Shown: piece by piece, positions 36,013 to 48,804 of the stretch | How the letters are laid out: every line of letters begins with the position of its first letter | How positions within the stretch are numbered: the stretch's first letter is position 1 | Notes under the pieces: model-generated | Seen by the model: the letters and a program-made list of their open reading frames with translations, nothing else | Database searches by the model: none | Told to the model about the DNA's origin: nothing | Source: Saccharopolyspora phatthalungensis | GTDB taxonomy: Bacteria; Actinomycetota; Actinomycetes; Mycobacteriales; Pseudonocardiaceae | Assembly: GCF_014203395.1 (NCBI RefSeq) | Contig: NZ_JACHIW010000001.1 | Location: 5,825,698 to 5,889,697, forward strand | Direction: 5' to 3' | DNA: 64,000 bases | Made by a program: the position numbers and the translations under genes

Positions 36013-37502
36013 CAGACATGATCAGGCACTGGATCGCGGGCAGGTTCGACGACGCGCCCCCGCAGCGCACCGGAAAGGTCTTCGACCCCGCCACCGGGCA
36101 GGTGACCAAGCGGGTCGCCTTCGCCGCGGAGTCCGATGTGGACGCCGCGGTGGCGCGGGCCGCCGAAGCGCTCAAGACCTGGCGGCGTACCTCGCTGGCG
36201 AAGCGGTCCACCCTGCTGTTCGCCTTCCGCGAGTTGCTCAACCAGCGCAAGGGCGAGCTCGCCGAGATCATCACCGCTGAGCACGGCAAGGTCGTCTCCG
36301 ATGCCGCCGGCGAGGTGCAGCGCGGCCTGGAGAACGTCGAATACGCCTGCGGCATCCCGAACCTGCTCAAGGGCGGCTTCTCGGAGAACGCCTCGACCAG
36401 CGTCGACGTGCACTCGGTACGTCAGCCAGTCGGCGTGGTCGGGGTCATCTCGCCGTTCAACTTCCCGGCCATGGTGCCGCTTTGGTTCGTGCCGAACGCC
36501 ATCGCCTGCGGCAACACCGTGGTGCTTAAGCCAAGTGAGAAGGACCCGTCGGCGGCGAATTTCATCGCGCAGCTCTGGCACGAGGCCGGGCTGCCAGAGG
36601 GTGTGCTCAACGTCGTGCACGGCGACAAGGTCGCGGTCGATGCGCTGCTGGCGCACCCGACGGTCAAGGCGGTGTCGTTCGTCGGCTCTACGCCGGTGGC
36701 GCGCTACGTCTACGAGACCGGCACGGGTAATGGCAAGCGGGTGCAGGCGCTCGGCGGCGCGAAGAACCACATGGTGGTGCTCCCGGACGCCGACCTCGAC
36801 CTGGCCGCCGACGCCGCGGTGTCCGCCGGGTTCGGCTCGGCGGGGGAGCGCTGCATGGCGATCTCCGCGGTCGTCGCCGTCGATCCGGTGGGCGACGAGC
36901 TGGTAGCCAAGATCGCCGAGCGGATGGCGAAGCTCAACATCGGCGACGGCCGCCGCGACTGCGACATGGGCCCGCTGGTCACCGCCGCGCACCGGGATCG
37001 CGTGACGTCCTATGTGGACGCCGGGGTAGCGGCGGGCGCCAAGCTGGTGGTCGATGGGCGCGGGGTGCGGGCCGACGGCGGGGCCGACGGCTTCTGGCTC
37101 GGGCCGACGCTGTTCGACCACGTGGGCACCGACATGTCGATCTACACCGACGAGATCTTCGGTCCGGTGTTGTCGGTGTTGCGAGTGCCCAGCTACGACG
37201 CCGCGATCGAAATGCTCAACAACAACCCTTACGGCAACGGCACGGCCATCTTCACCGAGAACGGTGGCGCCGCGCGGCAGTATTGCGAAGAGGTCGAGGT
37301 CGGCATGGTCGGCTTGAACGTGCCGATCCCGGTACCGGTGTCGTACTACTCCTTTGGCGGCTGGAAGGATTCGCTGTTCGGCGACGCGCATGCCTACGGC
37401 CCGGACGGCCTCCAGTTCTATACCCGCACCAAGGTCGTCACCACGCGTTGGCCGGATCCCTCGCACGGCGGCGTGAATCTCGGATTCCCGCAGAACAACT
37501 GA
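36009..37502 (+). CDS. mmsA: CoA-acylating methylmalonate-semialdehyde dehydrogenase
   Basis: The 497-residue aldehyde dehydrogenase converts malonate or methylmalonate semialdehyde to acetyl- or propionyl-CoA. It has NFPAMVPLWFVPNAIACGN, FVGSTPVARYVYETG, the catalytic Cys282 in GSAGERCMAIS and the GLNVPIPVPVSYYSFGGWK end typical of MmsA. It overlaps the aminotransferase stop by ATGA. Together with that gene and PucR it forms a catabolic unit for beta-amino acids. A hairpin lies 10 bp after the stop. Confidence 0.92.
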   Translation: MTDMIRHWIAGRFDDAPPQRTGKVFDPATGQVTKRVAFAAESDVDAAVARAAEALKTWRRTSLAKRSTLLFAFRELLNQRKGELAEIITAEHGKVVSDAAGEVQRGLENVEYACGIPNLLKGGFSENASTSVDVHSVRQPVGVVGVISPFNFPAMVPLWFVPNAIACGNTVVLKPSEKDPSAANFIAQLWHEAGLPEGVLNVVHGDKVAVDALLAHPTVKAVSFVGSTPVARYVYETGTGNGKRVQALGGAKNHMVVLPDADLDLAADAAVSAGFGSAGERCMAISAVVAVDPVGDELVAKIAERMAKLNIGDGRRDCDMGPLVTAAHRDRVTSYVDAGVAAGAKLVVDGRGVRADGGADGFWLGPTLFDHVGTDMSIYTDEIFGPVLSVLRVPSYDAAIEMLNNNPYGNGTAIFTENGGAARQYCEEVEVGMVGLNVPIPVPVSYYSFGGWKDSLFGDAHAYGPDGLQFYTRTKVVTTRWPDPSHGGVNLGFPQNN

Positions 37503-37511
37503 CGCCGGAGC

Positions 37512-37545
37512 GTGGTGCCGACGCCGATGCGGGAGTCGGCACCAC
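37512..37545 (+). terminator. Hairpin terminator after mmsA
   Basis: Perfect 11-bp arms (37512-37522, 37535-37545) with a 12-nt loop start 10 bp after the mmsA stop. Confidence 0.7.
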
Positions 37546-37658
37546 CTGGCATCTCGAACACCGCGAACCAGGCGGCCTTGATCCGGACGGCGAGACGCTG
37601 CCGCGAATTGGCCGGGTTCGGCGTCGGGGACCCGGGCTCATCTCCTACGCTCGCGGGC

Positions 37659-38969
37659 ATGCCCGCACTCAGTCCTCGGTCCGTCCTGGAAGGCCGAAGC
37701 TCCAACCGCGCGCCGATACCGTTGATCATCGGCCTGGCGGTCTCCGGTTTCTGCCTGCTGCTGGCGCTGACTTTCTACCTGTGGCAGGGCGGCCCGGTGA
37801 ACGTCGTGATCGGCACCGGGCTCGCGCTGCCGACCGCGGTGGTGCTCATCTCGCTGATCCTTTTGATCGACCGGCTGGAACCGGAGCCGCAGCTCAACCT
37901 GTGGCTGGCCCTGGGCTGGGGTGCCGGGGTGGCCATCATCGGGGCGCTGATCGTGAACACCGGCAGCGAGATCCTGATGGCACCGGTGCTGGGCGCCGAG
38001 ACCGCCGCAGCGATCACGGTGTCGATCGTGGCGCCGGTGGTCGAGGAGAGCTTCAAGGGCGCGCTGCTGCTTTACCTGCTGTGGGTGCGGCGGCACGAGA
38101 TCGATGGGCCGACGGACGGGATCGTCTACGCCGGGATGTGCGGGCTGGGGTTCGCGCTGGTCGAAAACGTCCTCTACTACATGCAGGGCCTGGGCGCGGA
38201 GACCGGCGACATCTGGGTGACGGTACTGATCCGCGGCGTGATCGCGCCGCTCGGGCATCCGCTGTACACCGCGATGACCGGGCTCGGCGTCGCCTACGCC
38301 GCGACGCACCGCGGCGTAGGCCGGTTCTTCGCCGTGGTCGGCGGTTGGTGCGGCGCAGTGTTCCTGCACGCGCTGTGGAACGGCAGCCTGACACTGGCCG
38401 GTTTCCCGGGCATGGTGGCGGCCTACCTGCTGCAGTTCTTGGTGCTTATCGCGGTGATCGTGGTGCTGGTGCTGGACCGCAAGCGGCTGGTGCATCTGAT
38501 CCGCAGGTATCTGCCGGCCTACATCCCGAGCGGTTTGGTACAGCCCAATGACGTGCAGATGCTCGGCAGCATGGCCGGTCGGCGACAGGCCAGGCATTGG
38601 GCGCGCGCGCAGGCGGGCACGACCGGCGCGCGGGCGATGGGCGACTACCAGTTGGCGGCCACCGAACTCGCGCTCTTGCACGCCCAGGCGGAGAAGAACA
38701 CGATCGCGCCGGAGGCGTTCTTCGCCCGGCGGGAGGCCATCCTGGGTTTGATGCGGAGCGCGCGGGACGCGTTCTTCCGGCGGCTGCCGCAGGCGCCCGC
38801 GCCGCCGTGGGCGCGCCAGGAACGGTCGGGTTTCTTCGCCCCGCCCGCGCAACTGGCGGCGGCGCAATTGCCGACCTACCAGCCTGGCGGGCACCGTCCG
38901 CCGCCGGGGCGTCCGCCGCAGCCACCCTGGCCGAACGGCCCGCGGCCCGGCGGTTGGCCGCCTCGGTGA
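37659..38969 (+). CDS. PrsW-family intramembrane metalloprotease-like protein
   Basis: The 436-residue protein has about eight membrane helices in its first 290 residues and the PrsW motifs APVVEESFKG (EExxK), GLGFALVENVLYY (ExxxN), APLGHPLYTAMTG and FLHALWN, which supply zinc ligands and catalytic residues. PrsW proteases release anti-sigma factors elsewhere. A soluble C-terminal region ends in a Pro-rich tail. ATG 37659 has no SD, but TACGCT lies 7 bases upstream, so a leaderless transcript is likely. No sigma/anti-sigma pair is nearby. Confidence 0.85.
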   Translation: MPALSPRSVLEGRSSNRAPIPLIIGLAVSGFCLLLALTFYLWQGGPVNVVIGTGLALPTAVVLISLILLIDRLEPEPQLNLWLALGWGAGVAIIGALIVNTGSEILMAPVLGAETAAAITVSIVAPVVEESFKGALLLYLLWVRRHEIDGPTDGIVYAGMCGLGFALVENVLYYMQGLGAETGDIWVTVLIRGVIAPLGHPLYTAMTGLGVAYAATHRGVGRFFAVVGGWCGAVFLHALWNGSLTLAGFPGMVAAYLLQFLVLIAVIVVLVLDRKRLVHLIRRYLPAYIPSGLVQPNDVQMLGSMAGRRQARHWARAQAGTTGARAMGDYQLAATELALLHAQAEKNTIAPEAFFARREAILGLMRSARDAFFRRLPQAPAPPWARQERSGFFAPPAQLAAAQLPTYQPGGHRPPPGRPPQPPWPNGPRPGGWPPR

Positions 38970-39024
38970 AATACGAAGCGGTAAACACTGTGCCTGGGCC
39001 GCCGGATTGGGCTACAACGGGCTC

Positions 39025-39270
39025 ATGGCGGATAACCCGAACAACAACGCGTCTGCCCTGCAACCCGGGCAGGTCGAGTCCAGGGACAACGGGGAACGGT
39101 TCGGCCGCTCGGCCAGTGGGTGCCTGGTGCAGCTGCGCCGCCGGGTTTCCGAGCCGGGGTTCGTCGTCACCGTCGACGCCGAACGGCGGCCAGGAGTGCC
39201 GACCGAGTTGATCACCCACGAGTGGGCGTCGGCCAACGCCGCATTCGACCGGTTCATGCGCGAATTCTGA
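39025..39270 (+). CDS. Small conserved-looking hypothetical protein
   Basis: The 81-residue product starts at ATG 39025, with TACAAC six bases before it and no SD, suggesting a leaderless transcript. After a polar, Asn-rich start, residues 30-81 contain LVQLRRRVSEPGFVVTVDAE and EWASANAAFDRFMREF, a small alpha/beta fold without membrane segments. It stands between the PrsW gene and a hairpin. Function unknown. Confidence 0.6.
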   Translation: MADNPNNNASALQPGQVESRDNGERFGRSASGCLVQLRRRVSEPGFVVTVDAERRPGVPTELITHEWASANAAFDRFMREF

Positions 39271-39282
39271 CCCTTCGTCGTC

Positions 39283-39321
39283 GATTTCAATGGAGATCAA
39301 CCCGCTGATTTCCATTGAATC
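39283..39321. terminator. Hairpin made of two TTCAA-core palindromes
   Basis: GATTTCAATGGAGATC (39283-39298) and GATTTCCATTGAATC (39307-39321) are each palindromes and also complement one another over 9-12 bp, giving a hairpin 12 bp after the upstream stop codon. It probably ends that transcript and belongs to the palindrome family at 15619 and 60258. Confidence 0.6.
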
Positions 39322-39403
39322 GGCAACGGTCCCGGAGGCGTTTTGCCGGTGAGCTGCGCGGGTAGTGCGAGAGCACTTGCAGGGGCAGTCGAAAGGATCA
39401 GTC

Positions 39404-39823
39404 ATGACCACGGCGCGCGACATCATGCATGCAGGGGCGGAATGCATCGGTGAGGACGACAGCCTGTACAAGGCCGCGCAGATGATGCGCGACCTCGACG
39501 TGGGGTCGCTGCCGATCTGCGGCCGGGACGACCGGCTGCACGGCATCATCACCGACCGCGACATCGTTCTGCGCTGCTGCGCGGAAGGCCGCAGCCCCGC
39601 CGAGGTGAAGGCCGGCGAACTGGCACAGGGCATCCCGTACTGGGTGGACGCCCGTTCCGACGTCGGCCAGGTGCTGTCGATGATGGAGCAGCACCAGATC
39701 CGGCGGGTGCCCGTGATCGCCGACCACCGGCTGGTCGGCATGATCAGCGAGGCCGACCTGGCCCGGCACCTCAGCGACGACCAGTTGGCGCACTTCGTGG
39801 AGAGCGTTTGCGCGACGAAGTGA
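39404..39823 (+). CDS. CBS-domain protein
   Basis: The 139-residue soluble protein is a single CBS pair: RDIMHAGAECIGEDDSLYK, then LPICGRDDRLHGIITDRDIV, and RRVPVIADHRLVGMISEADL. Such stand-alone pairs (for example hypoxic response protein 1) bind adenine nucleotides and act as energy sensors. ATG 39404 follows GAAAGGATC. It lies upstream of a DosR-like response regulator, a combination seen with stress and hypoxia genes, but a link is not shown. Confidence 0.85.
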   Translation: MTTARDIMHAGAECIGEDDSLYKAAQMMRDLDVGSLPICGRDDRLHGIITDRDIVLRCCAEGRSPAEVKAGELAQGIPYWVDARSDVGQVLSMMEQHQIRRVPVIADHRLVGMISEADLARHLSDDQLAHFVESVCATK

Positions 39824-39833
39824 GGCCAGCGCC

Positions 39834-39867
39834 CGGCGTCCGGCGCCGAGCCGGGCGCCGGACGCCG
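39834..39867 (+). terminator. Hairpin terminator after the CBS gene
   Basis: Perfect 14-bp arms (39834-39847, 39854-39867) with a 6-nt loop start 10 bp after the stop. Confidence 0.75.
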
Positions 39868-39967
39868 CCCCTGTTCGGCGACTTCTGACCGGCGCTTCGA
39901 AGTAGGGCTATTTATCCTGGTCAGTGCCCGCCCTAGGAGTCCGGGTCGAAGGGGGCGAGGATTTCAG

Positions 39968-40624
39968 ATGACCACACGCGTGTTCGTGGTCGACGACCAC
40001 GATGTGATCCGGCGGGGAGTCGCCGCACTGGTGGCCGCCGAGGAGGACCTGGAGCTGGTCGGTGAGGCCGCCACGGTGGCCGAAGCGCTGGCCTGGGTGC
40101 CGAAGGCCCAACCGCGGGTGGCGGTCCTGGACGTGCGCCTGCCCGACGGCAACGGCGTCGAGCTCTGCCGTGAACTGCAGTCGCAGCTGCCGGAGCTGCA
40201 CTGCCTGATGCTGACCTCCTTCGACGACCACGACGCCCTGATGGACGCGATAATGGCTGGCGCTGCCGGATTCGTACTCAAGGGTGTGGTCAGCGAGGAG
40301 CTGGTCACCGCGATCCGCACCGCCGGGGCCGGGCAGTCGCTACTGAGCCCGAAGAAGACCGAGGCGATGCTGTCCTGGCTGCGCAAGGAGCAGGAGCAAG
40401 CCGACCCGCTGCGCGAACTGACCGTGCGGGAGCGGCAGGTGCTGGAACTGATCGGTGAGGGGCTCACCAACCGGGAGATCGCCAAGCGGATGTATCTCGC
40501 CGAGAAGACCATCAAGAACTACGTGTCCCAAATGCTGGCCAAGCTGGCGATGCGGCACCGCAGCGAGGCCGCCGTGCTGGCCACCGAGCTGCGGTTGGAC
40601 CGTGATTCGCGCGGCAAGCGCTGA
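39968..40624 (+). CDS. NarL/LuxR-family response regulator
   Basis: The 218-residue regulator has a receiver domain with acidic pair VVDDHD, phospho-acceptor Asp55 in VLDVRLPDG, and Lys105 in FVLKG, followed by a LuxR helix-turn-helix ([34 protein letters not shown]). Overall it resembles DevR/DosR. It is followed 18 bp later by the giant hybrid kinase, so the two form an operon. Signal unknown; an OsaA/OsaB-like osmotic role is a guess from the kinase architecture. Confidence 0.9.
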   Translation: MTTRVFVVDDHDVIRRGVAALVAAEEDLELVGEAATVAEALAWVPKAQPRVAVLDVRLPDGNGVELCRELQSQLPELHCLMLTSFDDHDALMDAIMAGAAGFVLKGVVSEELVTAIRTAGAGQSLLSPKKTEAMLSWLRKEQEQADPLRELTVRERQVLELIGEGLTNREIAKRMYLAEKTIKNYVSQMLAKLAMRHRSEAAVLATELRLDRDSRGKR

Positions 40625-40642
40625 CCGGGTGCGGAGGCCGTC

Positions 40643-44608
<3,966 letters not shown>

Positions 44609-44613
44609 GGCTT

Positions 44614-44739
44614 TCAGTCGACCTGTTCGGGTTCTTCGATCGTCGGCATTTCGGCGAGCTGCTCGCGGAGCTTCTGGGCCCACGCGAGGTCACGCGCGAA
44701 GGTCGCGTCGAAGGGGTCGATGCCGTGCGGTTCAGCCAT
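44614..44739 (-). CDS. Very small acidic hypothetical protein
   Basis: A 41-residue frame from ATG 44739 reads MAEPHGIDPFDATFARDL, then a helical part ending MPTIEEPEQVD. Codon use is G/C-rich at third positions, and GGGA lies about 8 bases before the start. It is convergent with the hybrid kinase and ends 5 bp from its stop. The product is likely a soluble helix of the kind found in small actinobacterial accessory proteins. No family is recognised. Confidence 0.5.
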   Translation of the reverse strand: MAEPHGIDPFDATFARDLAWAQKLREQLAEMPTIEEPEQVD

Positions 44740-45214
44740 GGCGGTTCCCAACGTCAATAGTTCGCAGGCTGTTGCCGACCACGATAACCGGGGGTGGAAG
44801 GCCGCTCGGCAGGGCGGGCCCCTAACGTGCGCAACGGCCGGGACGGCTGTTGCTGATGTGCCGTCAGGGGCGATTCCGCGGCGCCCACCGGTCCCGGGAA
44901 GCAGTGGAAAATCACAATTTCGGGCCTTTCGGCCCTGTTGTTACGCGGCTGCCCACTATTGCCATCACGGCGCCACCGACGAAGACCTAGCGCCGTTCCG
45001 AGCGCTGGCCGGGACCGAGATCGTCGTGGTGTGAGTCGGTGCCGTCCGCCGGGTGGGGCCGGAAGATTCCCGGTTTCCGGTGCGAAATCGCAGGAGCCGG
45101 AGTGATCCGAATTCGATCGGGCGCCCCTCGCGCTCCGCGTGCTCACTATTCCCTACGCGCCTCCGAGTATTACTGCGGTAGGGCTCGATCCGCCCCGTGC
45201 CTAGAGTCACGACC
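44740..45214. other. 475-bp gap, no firm gene
   Basis: A plus-strand frame ending at 45034 has a coding-like last 20 codons (DEDLAPFRALAGTEIVVV) but no credible start and poor codon use before, so it may be a gene remnant. The right end carries the -10 TAGAGT (45202-45207) of the next gene. Confidence 0.4.
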
Positions 45215-45376
45215 ATGATCACGAAGGAACTTCGGCGAATCACGTTGGGTGTCGCGTCGGCCTTGTTGCTTTCCAGCGGCGTTGCGTTAGCGCACACCGC
45301 CGCGCCCGCCGCGCCCGAGCCGCCGCTTCGGTGCGAAGACCACGTGTCGTCGCACCGACCAGGCGACCTGCGGTGA
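45215..45376 (+). CDS. Small secreted peptide precursor
   Basis: The 53-residue product has a clear Sec signal peptide: MITKELRRITLG, a hydrophobic core VASALLLSSGVALA and a likely cleavage after ALA at residue 26. The mature 27-residue peptide is Pro/Ala-rich with one cysteine (PPLRCEDHVSSH). ATG 45215 has TAGAGT seven bases upstream and no SD, suggesting a leaderless transcript. It stands alone, upstream of the HtrA-type protease. Function unknown. Confidence 0.6.
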   Translation: MITKELRRITLGVASALLLSSGVALAHTAAPAAPEPPLRCEDHVSSHRPGDLR

Positions 45377-45512
45377 CAAGGGCGGGCTCCATCCGCGTGA
45401 CCGGCCCGCCGTCGCGCGGGCGCGACCACCGATGTCAACGACCGATCCGCGGTGGAATGAGCGGGGCTCATCCGGCGTTTCGCAGTAGCAGACATTGCGG
45501 TTGGAGGCCGAG

Positions 45513-46466
45513 ATGGCCGGTGCTTGGCAAGAGCGGTTCGACGGTCTGGACGCCTACTCGCAGACGGTGGCCGCCGTGGCTTCAGCGATCACACCCAGCG
45601 TGGCGGGCTTGCACTCGTCCAGCGAGTGGGGCGATGCGGCAGGGTCGGCGGTGGTGTTCACCGCCGACGGCTTCATGCTGACCAACGCGCACGTCATCGG
45701 CCGGGCCACCGACGGCACGGCGCGCTTCGCCGACGGCACCAGCGCCCCGTTCACCGTGGTCGGCACGGATCCGCTTTCCGACCTGGCCGTGGTCCGGGCG
45801 GCCGGACAGACACCGCCACCCGTGCAGCTCGGCGACAGCGACCGGCTGGTGGTCGGCCAACTCGTCGTCGCCGTGGGCAATCCGCTCGGGCTGGCGGGCT
45901 CGGTCACCGCCGGGGTGGTCAGCGGGCTGGGGCGGTCGCTGCCCGCGCGCAGCGGCAATGCGGCCCGGATCATCGAAGACGTGATCCAGACCGACGCCGC
46001 GCTCAACCCGGGCAACTCGGGTGGTGCCCTGGCGGACTCGCGGGGTGTGGTGGTGGGGGTCAACACCGCGGTCGCCGGGGTCGGGCTGGGCCTGGCGATC
46101 CCGATCAACGCCACCACCCGCCGCATCATCGACTCGCTGGTCGGGCACGGCCGGGTCCGCCGCGCCTTCCTGGGCCTGGTGACCATCCCGGCGCCGCTGC
46201 CGGACAAGCTGGCCGAACGCACCGGGCAGGACACGGGCCTGCGAGTGGTCGATGTGGTGCGGCAAAGCCCGGCGGCGCGGGCCGGGCTGCACCGCGGGGA
46301 CCTGGTCCTGACCGCGGGCGGCAGCCCGGTGCGCGATGCGCAGGGCTTGCAACGGCTGATGTTCGCCGAGGCCATCGGCCGACCGCTGCAAATCACCGTG
46401 ACCCGCAACGGAGCGCTGGTCGACGTGATTGCCGAGCCGGAAGAGCTCCGCGACAGTCCGCGCTGA
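45513..46466 (+). CDS. HtrA/DegP-type serine protease with PDZ domain, no signal peptide
   Basis: The 317-residue protein has a trypsin-like domain with catalytic His60 in TNAHVIG, Asp90 in LSDLAVV and Ser169 in NPGNSGGAL, then a PDZ domain from about residue 215 (VVRQSPAARAGLHRGDLVL). Unlike most actinobacterial HtrA proteins it lacks an N-terminal membrane segment or signal peptide, so it would act in the cytoplasm. ATG 45513 follows TTGGAGG; TTG 45495 is less likely. The stop codon lies in a palindrome. Confidence 0.88.
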   Translation: MAGAWQERFDGLDAYSQTVAAVASAITPSVAGLHSSSEWGDAAGSAVVFTADGFMLTNAHVIGRATDGTARFADGTSAPFTVVGTDPLSDLAVVRAAGQTPPPVQLGDSDRLVVGQLVVAVGNPLGLAGSVTAGVVSGLGRSLPARSGNAARIIEDVIQTDAALNPGNSGGALADSRGVVVGVNTAVAGVGLGLAIPINATTRRIIDSLVGHGRVRRAFLGLVTIPAPLPDKLAERTGQDTGLRVVDVVRQSPAARAGLHRGDLVLTAGGSPVRDAQGLQRLMFAEAIGRPLQITVTRNGALVDVIAEPEELRDSPR

Positions 46467-46483
46467 CCGGACCGGTCAGCGCG
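46459..46483. terminator. Perfect palindrome over the HtrA stop codon
   Basis: Two 12-bp arms (46459-46470, 46472-46483) are separated by a single base and include the TGA stop. The near-zero loop makes it more like an operator or cruciform than a normal terminator, but it could serve to end transcription. Confidence 0.45.
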
Positions 46484-46515
46484 GTGGAGTCGGCCGCGCG
46501 CCCTAGAGTCGAGCA

Positions 46516-47283
46516 GTGTCTTCTGCATCCATTCCGGTCACCCCGGCTCTCGGGGTGGCTATCGCGTTGCTTCTGGTCGCCGCCGCGGCGGTAGCTGGGC
46601 TCGGCGGGCTGGCCCGGTATCGGGACGTACTGTTCGCCGGCGTGCGCGGCGCGGTGCAATTGCTCGTGGTCTCGCTGCTGATCGCCTACATCGTCAGGTG
46701 GACGGCGCTGGCGGCCGCCTTCATCGTGCTGATGTTCGCGATCGCCGCGCACACCGCCGGGCGGCGAATCACCGACGATCGCACGTGGCTGTGGGCCGCG
46801 CTGCCGATCGCCGCCGGGGTCGCCCCGGCGGTGTTGCTGCTCGTCGTCACCGGTGCCGTGCCGCTGACCGGCTTGGTGCTGATTCCGTTGGTGGGGCAGC
46901 TGATCGGCGGCGCACTGGTGGCCACCGCGCTGGCCGGGCGGCGGCTGCTGGACGAGCTGCAACAGCGCAGCGGCGAGGTGGAGGCGGCGCTGGCCCTGGG
47001 CATGGTGGATCGCGCGGCGCGCCTGGAGGTGGCCCGGCCGGTGGCCGGTAGTGCCCTGATGCCGGCGTTGGACCAGACCCGCACCGTCGGCACCGTGACG
47101 CTGCCCGGCGCGTTCGTCGGGATGCTGCTCGGCGGCGCCACCCCCATCCAGGCCGGGGTCGTCCAGTTGTACGTGCTGGTGGCGCTGCTTGCGGTCGAGT
47201 CGGTGGCGATCCTGGTCGTGCTCGAAATCATCGCGCGCGGCTTGCTCACGCGGTCCAGCAACCGGCAGTTTCGCCGGTCATGA
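46516..47283 (+). CDS. FetB/YbbM-type ABC transporter permease (UPF0014)
   Basis: The 255-residue membrane protein has about seven helices and the family blocks ARYRDVLFAGVRGAVQLL, LVGQLIGGALVATALAG and TVTLPGAFVGMLLGGATPIQ. FetAB in E. coli exports iron; the matching ATPase (FetA) is not adjacent here. GTG 46516 lies six bases after TAGAGT (46504-46509) with no SD, indicating a leaderless transcript. Confidence 0.82.
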   Translation: MSSASIPVTPALGVAIALLLVAAAAVAGLGGLARYRDVLFAGVRGAVQLLVVSLLIAYIVRWTALAAAFIVLMFAIAAHTAGRRITDDRTWLWAALPIAAGVAPAVLLLVVTGAVPLTGLVLIPLVGQLIGGALVATALAGRRLLDELQQRSGEVEAALALGMVDRAARLEVARPVAGSALMPALDQTRTVGTVTLPGAFVGMLLGGATPIQAGVVQLYVLVALLAVESVAILVVLEIIARGLLTRSSNRQFRRS

Positions 47284-47462
47284 CGGCCTTCGGGCGCCGG
47301 TACCCGCGCTGACGCTGGTGGGCGAGCCGCGTCTACTACCGCTGTGATTTCCTACAGCGGCGGCTGCCGGTAGGAACGTTGACGGATTCGCCGGTCGGAG
47401 CGCAGGATGATCGCGCACCGGTGCCGCGCTGCGGCGATCGCAGGGGAGAAGGGTGCGCGTAC

Positions 47463-48800
47463 TTGACCCAGCACAGCCCGGCGGGATACTTCGCCAACCG
47501 CACGATCAACGAGCTCGCCGATCAACTTCGTGCCGGTCTGGTGACCGCGGCGGAACTGGTGCGCGGCGCGCTGGATTCCATCGACGAGCTCGACGCCGGC
47601 CTGAACGCCTTCGTCACCGTGGACCGGCAGGGCGCTTGGCAGGCCGCCGCGAAGGCCGACGCGGAACTGGCCGAAGGCGTGGACCGCGGCCCGCTGCACG
47701 GAATTCCCGTGGCGATCAAAGACGTCATCGATGTCGCCGGGCTGCCCACCAGGATGGGCTCGGCGCACTTCGCGGACTACGTGGCCGCGACGGACGCCGA
47801 ATGCGTGCGGCGACTGCGCGATGGTGGCGCGGTGCTGGTCGGCAAGACCACGACGCACGAGTTCGCCTTCGGGGCCACCGGCGACAGTGCGCACAACGGG
47901 CCGTCCCGCAACCCGCACGACACGAGCCGGGTCACCGGCGGGTCGAGCGGTGGCAGCGGGGGCGCGGTCGCCGCCGGGATGGTGCCGCTGGCGCTGGGCA
48001 CCGACACCGGCGGGTCGGTGCGGATCCCGTCGGCGTTGTGCGGGGTGGTGGGCTTCAAGCCGACCTTCAACGCGATCCCGACCGACGGCGTGTTCCCGCT
48101 GTCGCAGTCGCTGGATCACGTCGGCGTGCTGGCCCGGACCGCCCACGACTGCCGGACCGCCTACCGGGTGCTTGCCGGACTGCGCAGCAGTTTCTGCCAT
48201 GAGACGGGGGAAGCCGCGCGCATCGGCTGGATCCCGCCCGGCACGCTGCACCCAACCGATCCGCGGGTCGAACGGATCGCTCGCGCGGCGCTGGACGTCG
48301 GGGGCCTTTCGATGCGGGACGTCGAGCTGCGCGATCCAGTGGGCATACACAAGGCGTTCGCGGGCATCCAGTACAGCGAGGCCTACGCGATCCATGCCGA
48401 GCGCGTGGCGCAGAATCCGCAGCTGTTTACCCCCGACGTGCTGGAGCTCCTGGGAGCGGCCGCCAAGACGACGGGCTGGCAGCACGTGCGGTCGTTGCGG
48501 GCCCGCGACCAGTGGCGCAGTGAGGTCCACGACCTGCTGTCCCGGGTCGATCTGCTGGCCACGCCCACCACCTGTGTGGTAGCGCCCGAAGTCGGCCAGC
48601 GCGAGATCGAGATCGACGGCACGGTCTCGACGGTCCGGGGCGCCCTGTTATCGCTGGCCAAGCCGTGGAACGTGGCGGGCCTCCCGGCCGTGTCCGTCCC
48701 CGCGGGCACCATCGACGGCCTTCCGGTCGGGGTCCAGCTGGCCTGCTCCCCCGGGCAGGAAGACCTGCTGTTCGCGGTCGCCGCGCGAATCGGCACCTAG
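47463..48800 (+). CDS. Amidase signature-family hydrolase
   Basis: The 445-residue enzyme has the amidase Ser-cisSer-Lys triad: Lys in GIPVAIKDVID, the cis-Ser region RVTGGSSGGSGGAVAAG and the nucleophile Ser in GTDTGGSVRIPS. It resembles GatA-like and aryl/acyl amidases; no GatB/C partner is present, so it is probably a catabolic amidase. TTG 47463 follows GGGGAGAAGGG. A TTA codon lies at 48648. It is convergent with the tartrate dehydrogenase gene, 4 bp apart. Confidence 0.85.
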   Translation: MTQHSPAGYFANRTINELADQLRAGLVTAAELVRGALDSIDELDAGLNAFVTVDRQGAWQAAAKADAELAEGVDRGPLHGIPVAIKDVIDVAGLPTRMGSAHFADYVAATDAECVRRLRDGGAVLVGKTTTHEFAFGATGDSAHNGPSRNPHDTSRVTGGSSGGSGGAVAAGMVPLALGTDTGGSVRIPSALCGVVGFKPTFNAIPTDGVFPLSQSLDHVGVLARTAHDCRTAYRVLAGLRSSFCHETGEAARIGWIPPGTLHPTDPRVERIARAALDVGGLSMRDVELRDPVGIHKAFAGIQYSEAYAIHAERVAQNPQLFTPDVLELLGAAAKTTGWQHVRSLRARDQWRSEVHDLLSRVDLLATPTTCVVAPEVGQREIEIDGTVSTVRGALLSLAKPWNVAGLPAVSVPAGTIDGLPVGVQLACSPGQEDLLFAVAARIGT

Positions 48801-48804
48801 CAGG

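Noticed and set aside
44720..45034. Plus-strand frame ending in a coding-like stretch
   Set aside because: Overlaps a better small gene on the other strand, lacks a credible start and shows poor codon use before its last 20 codons.
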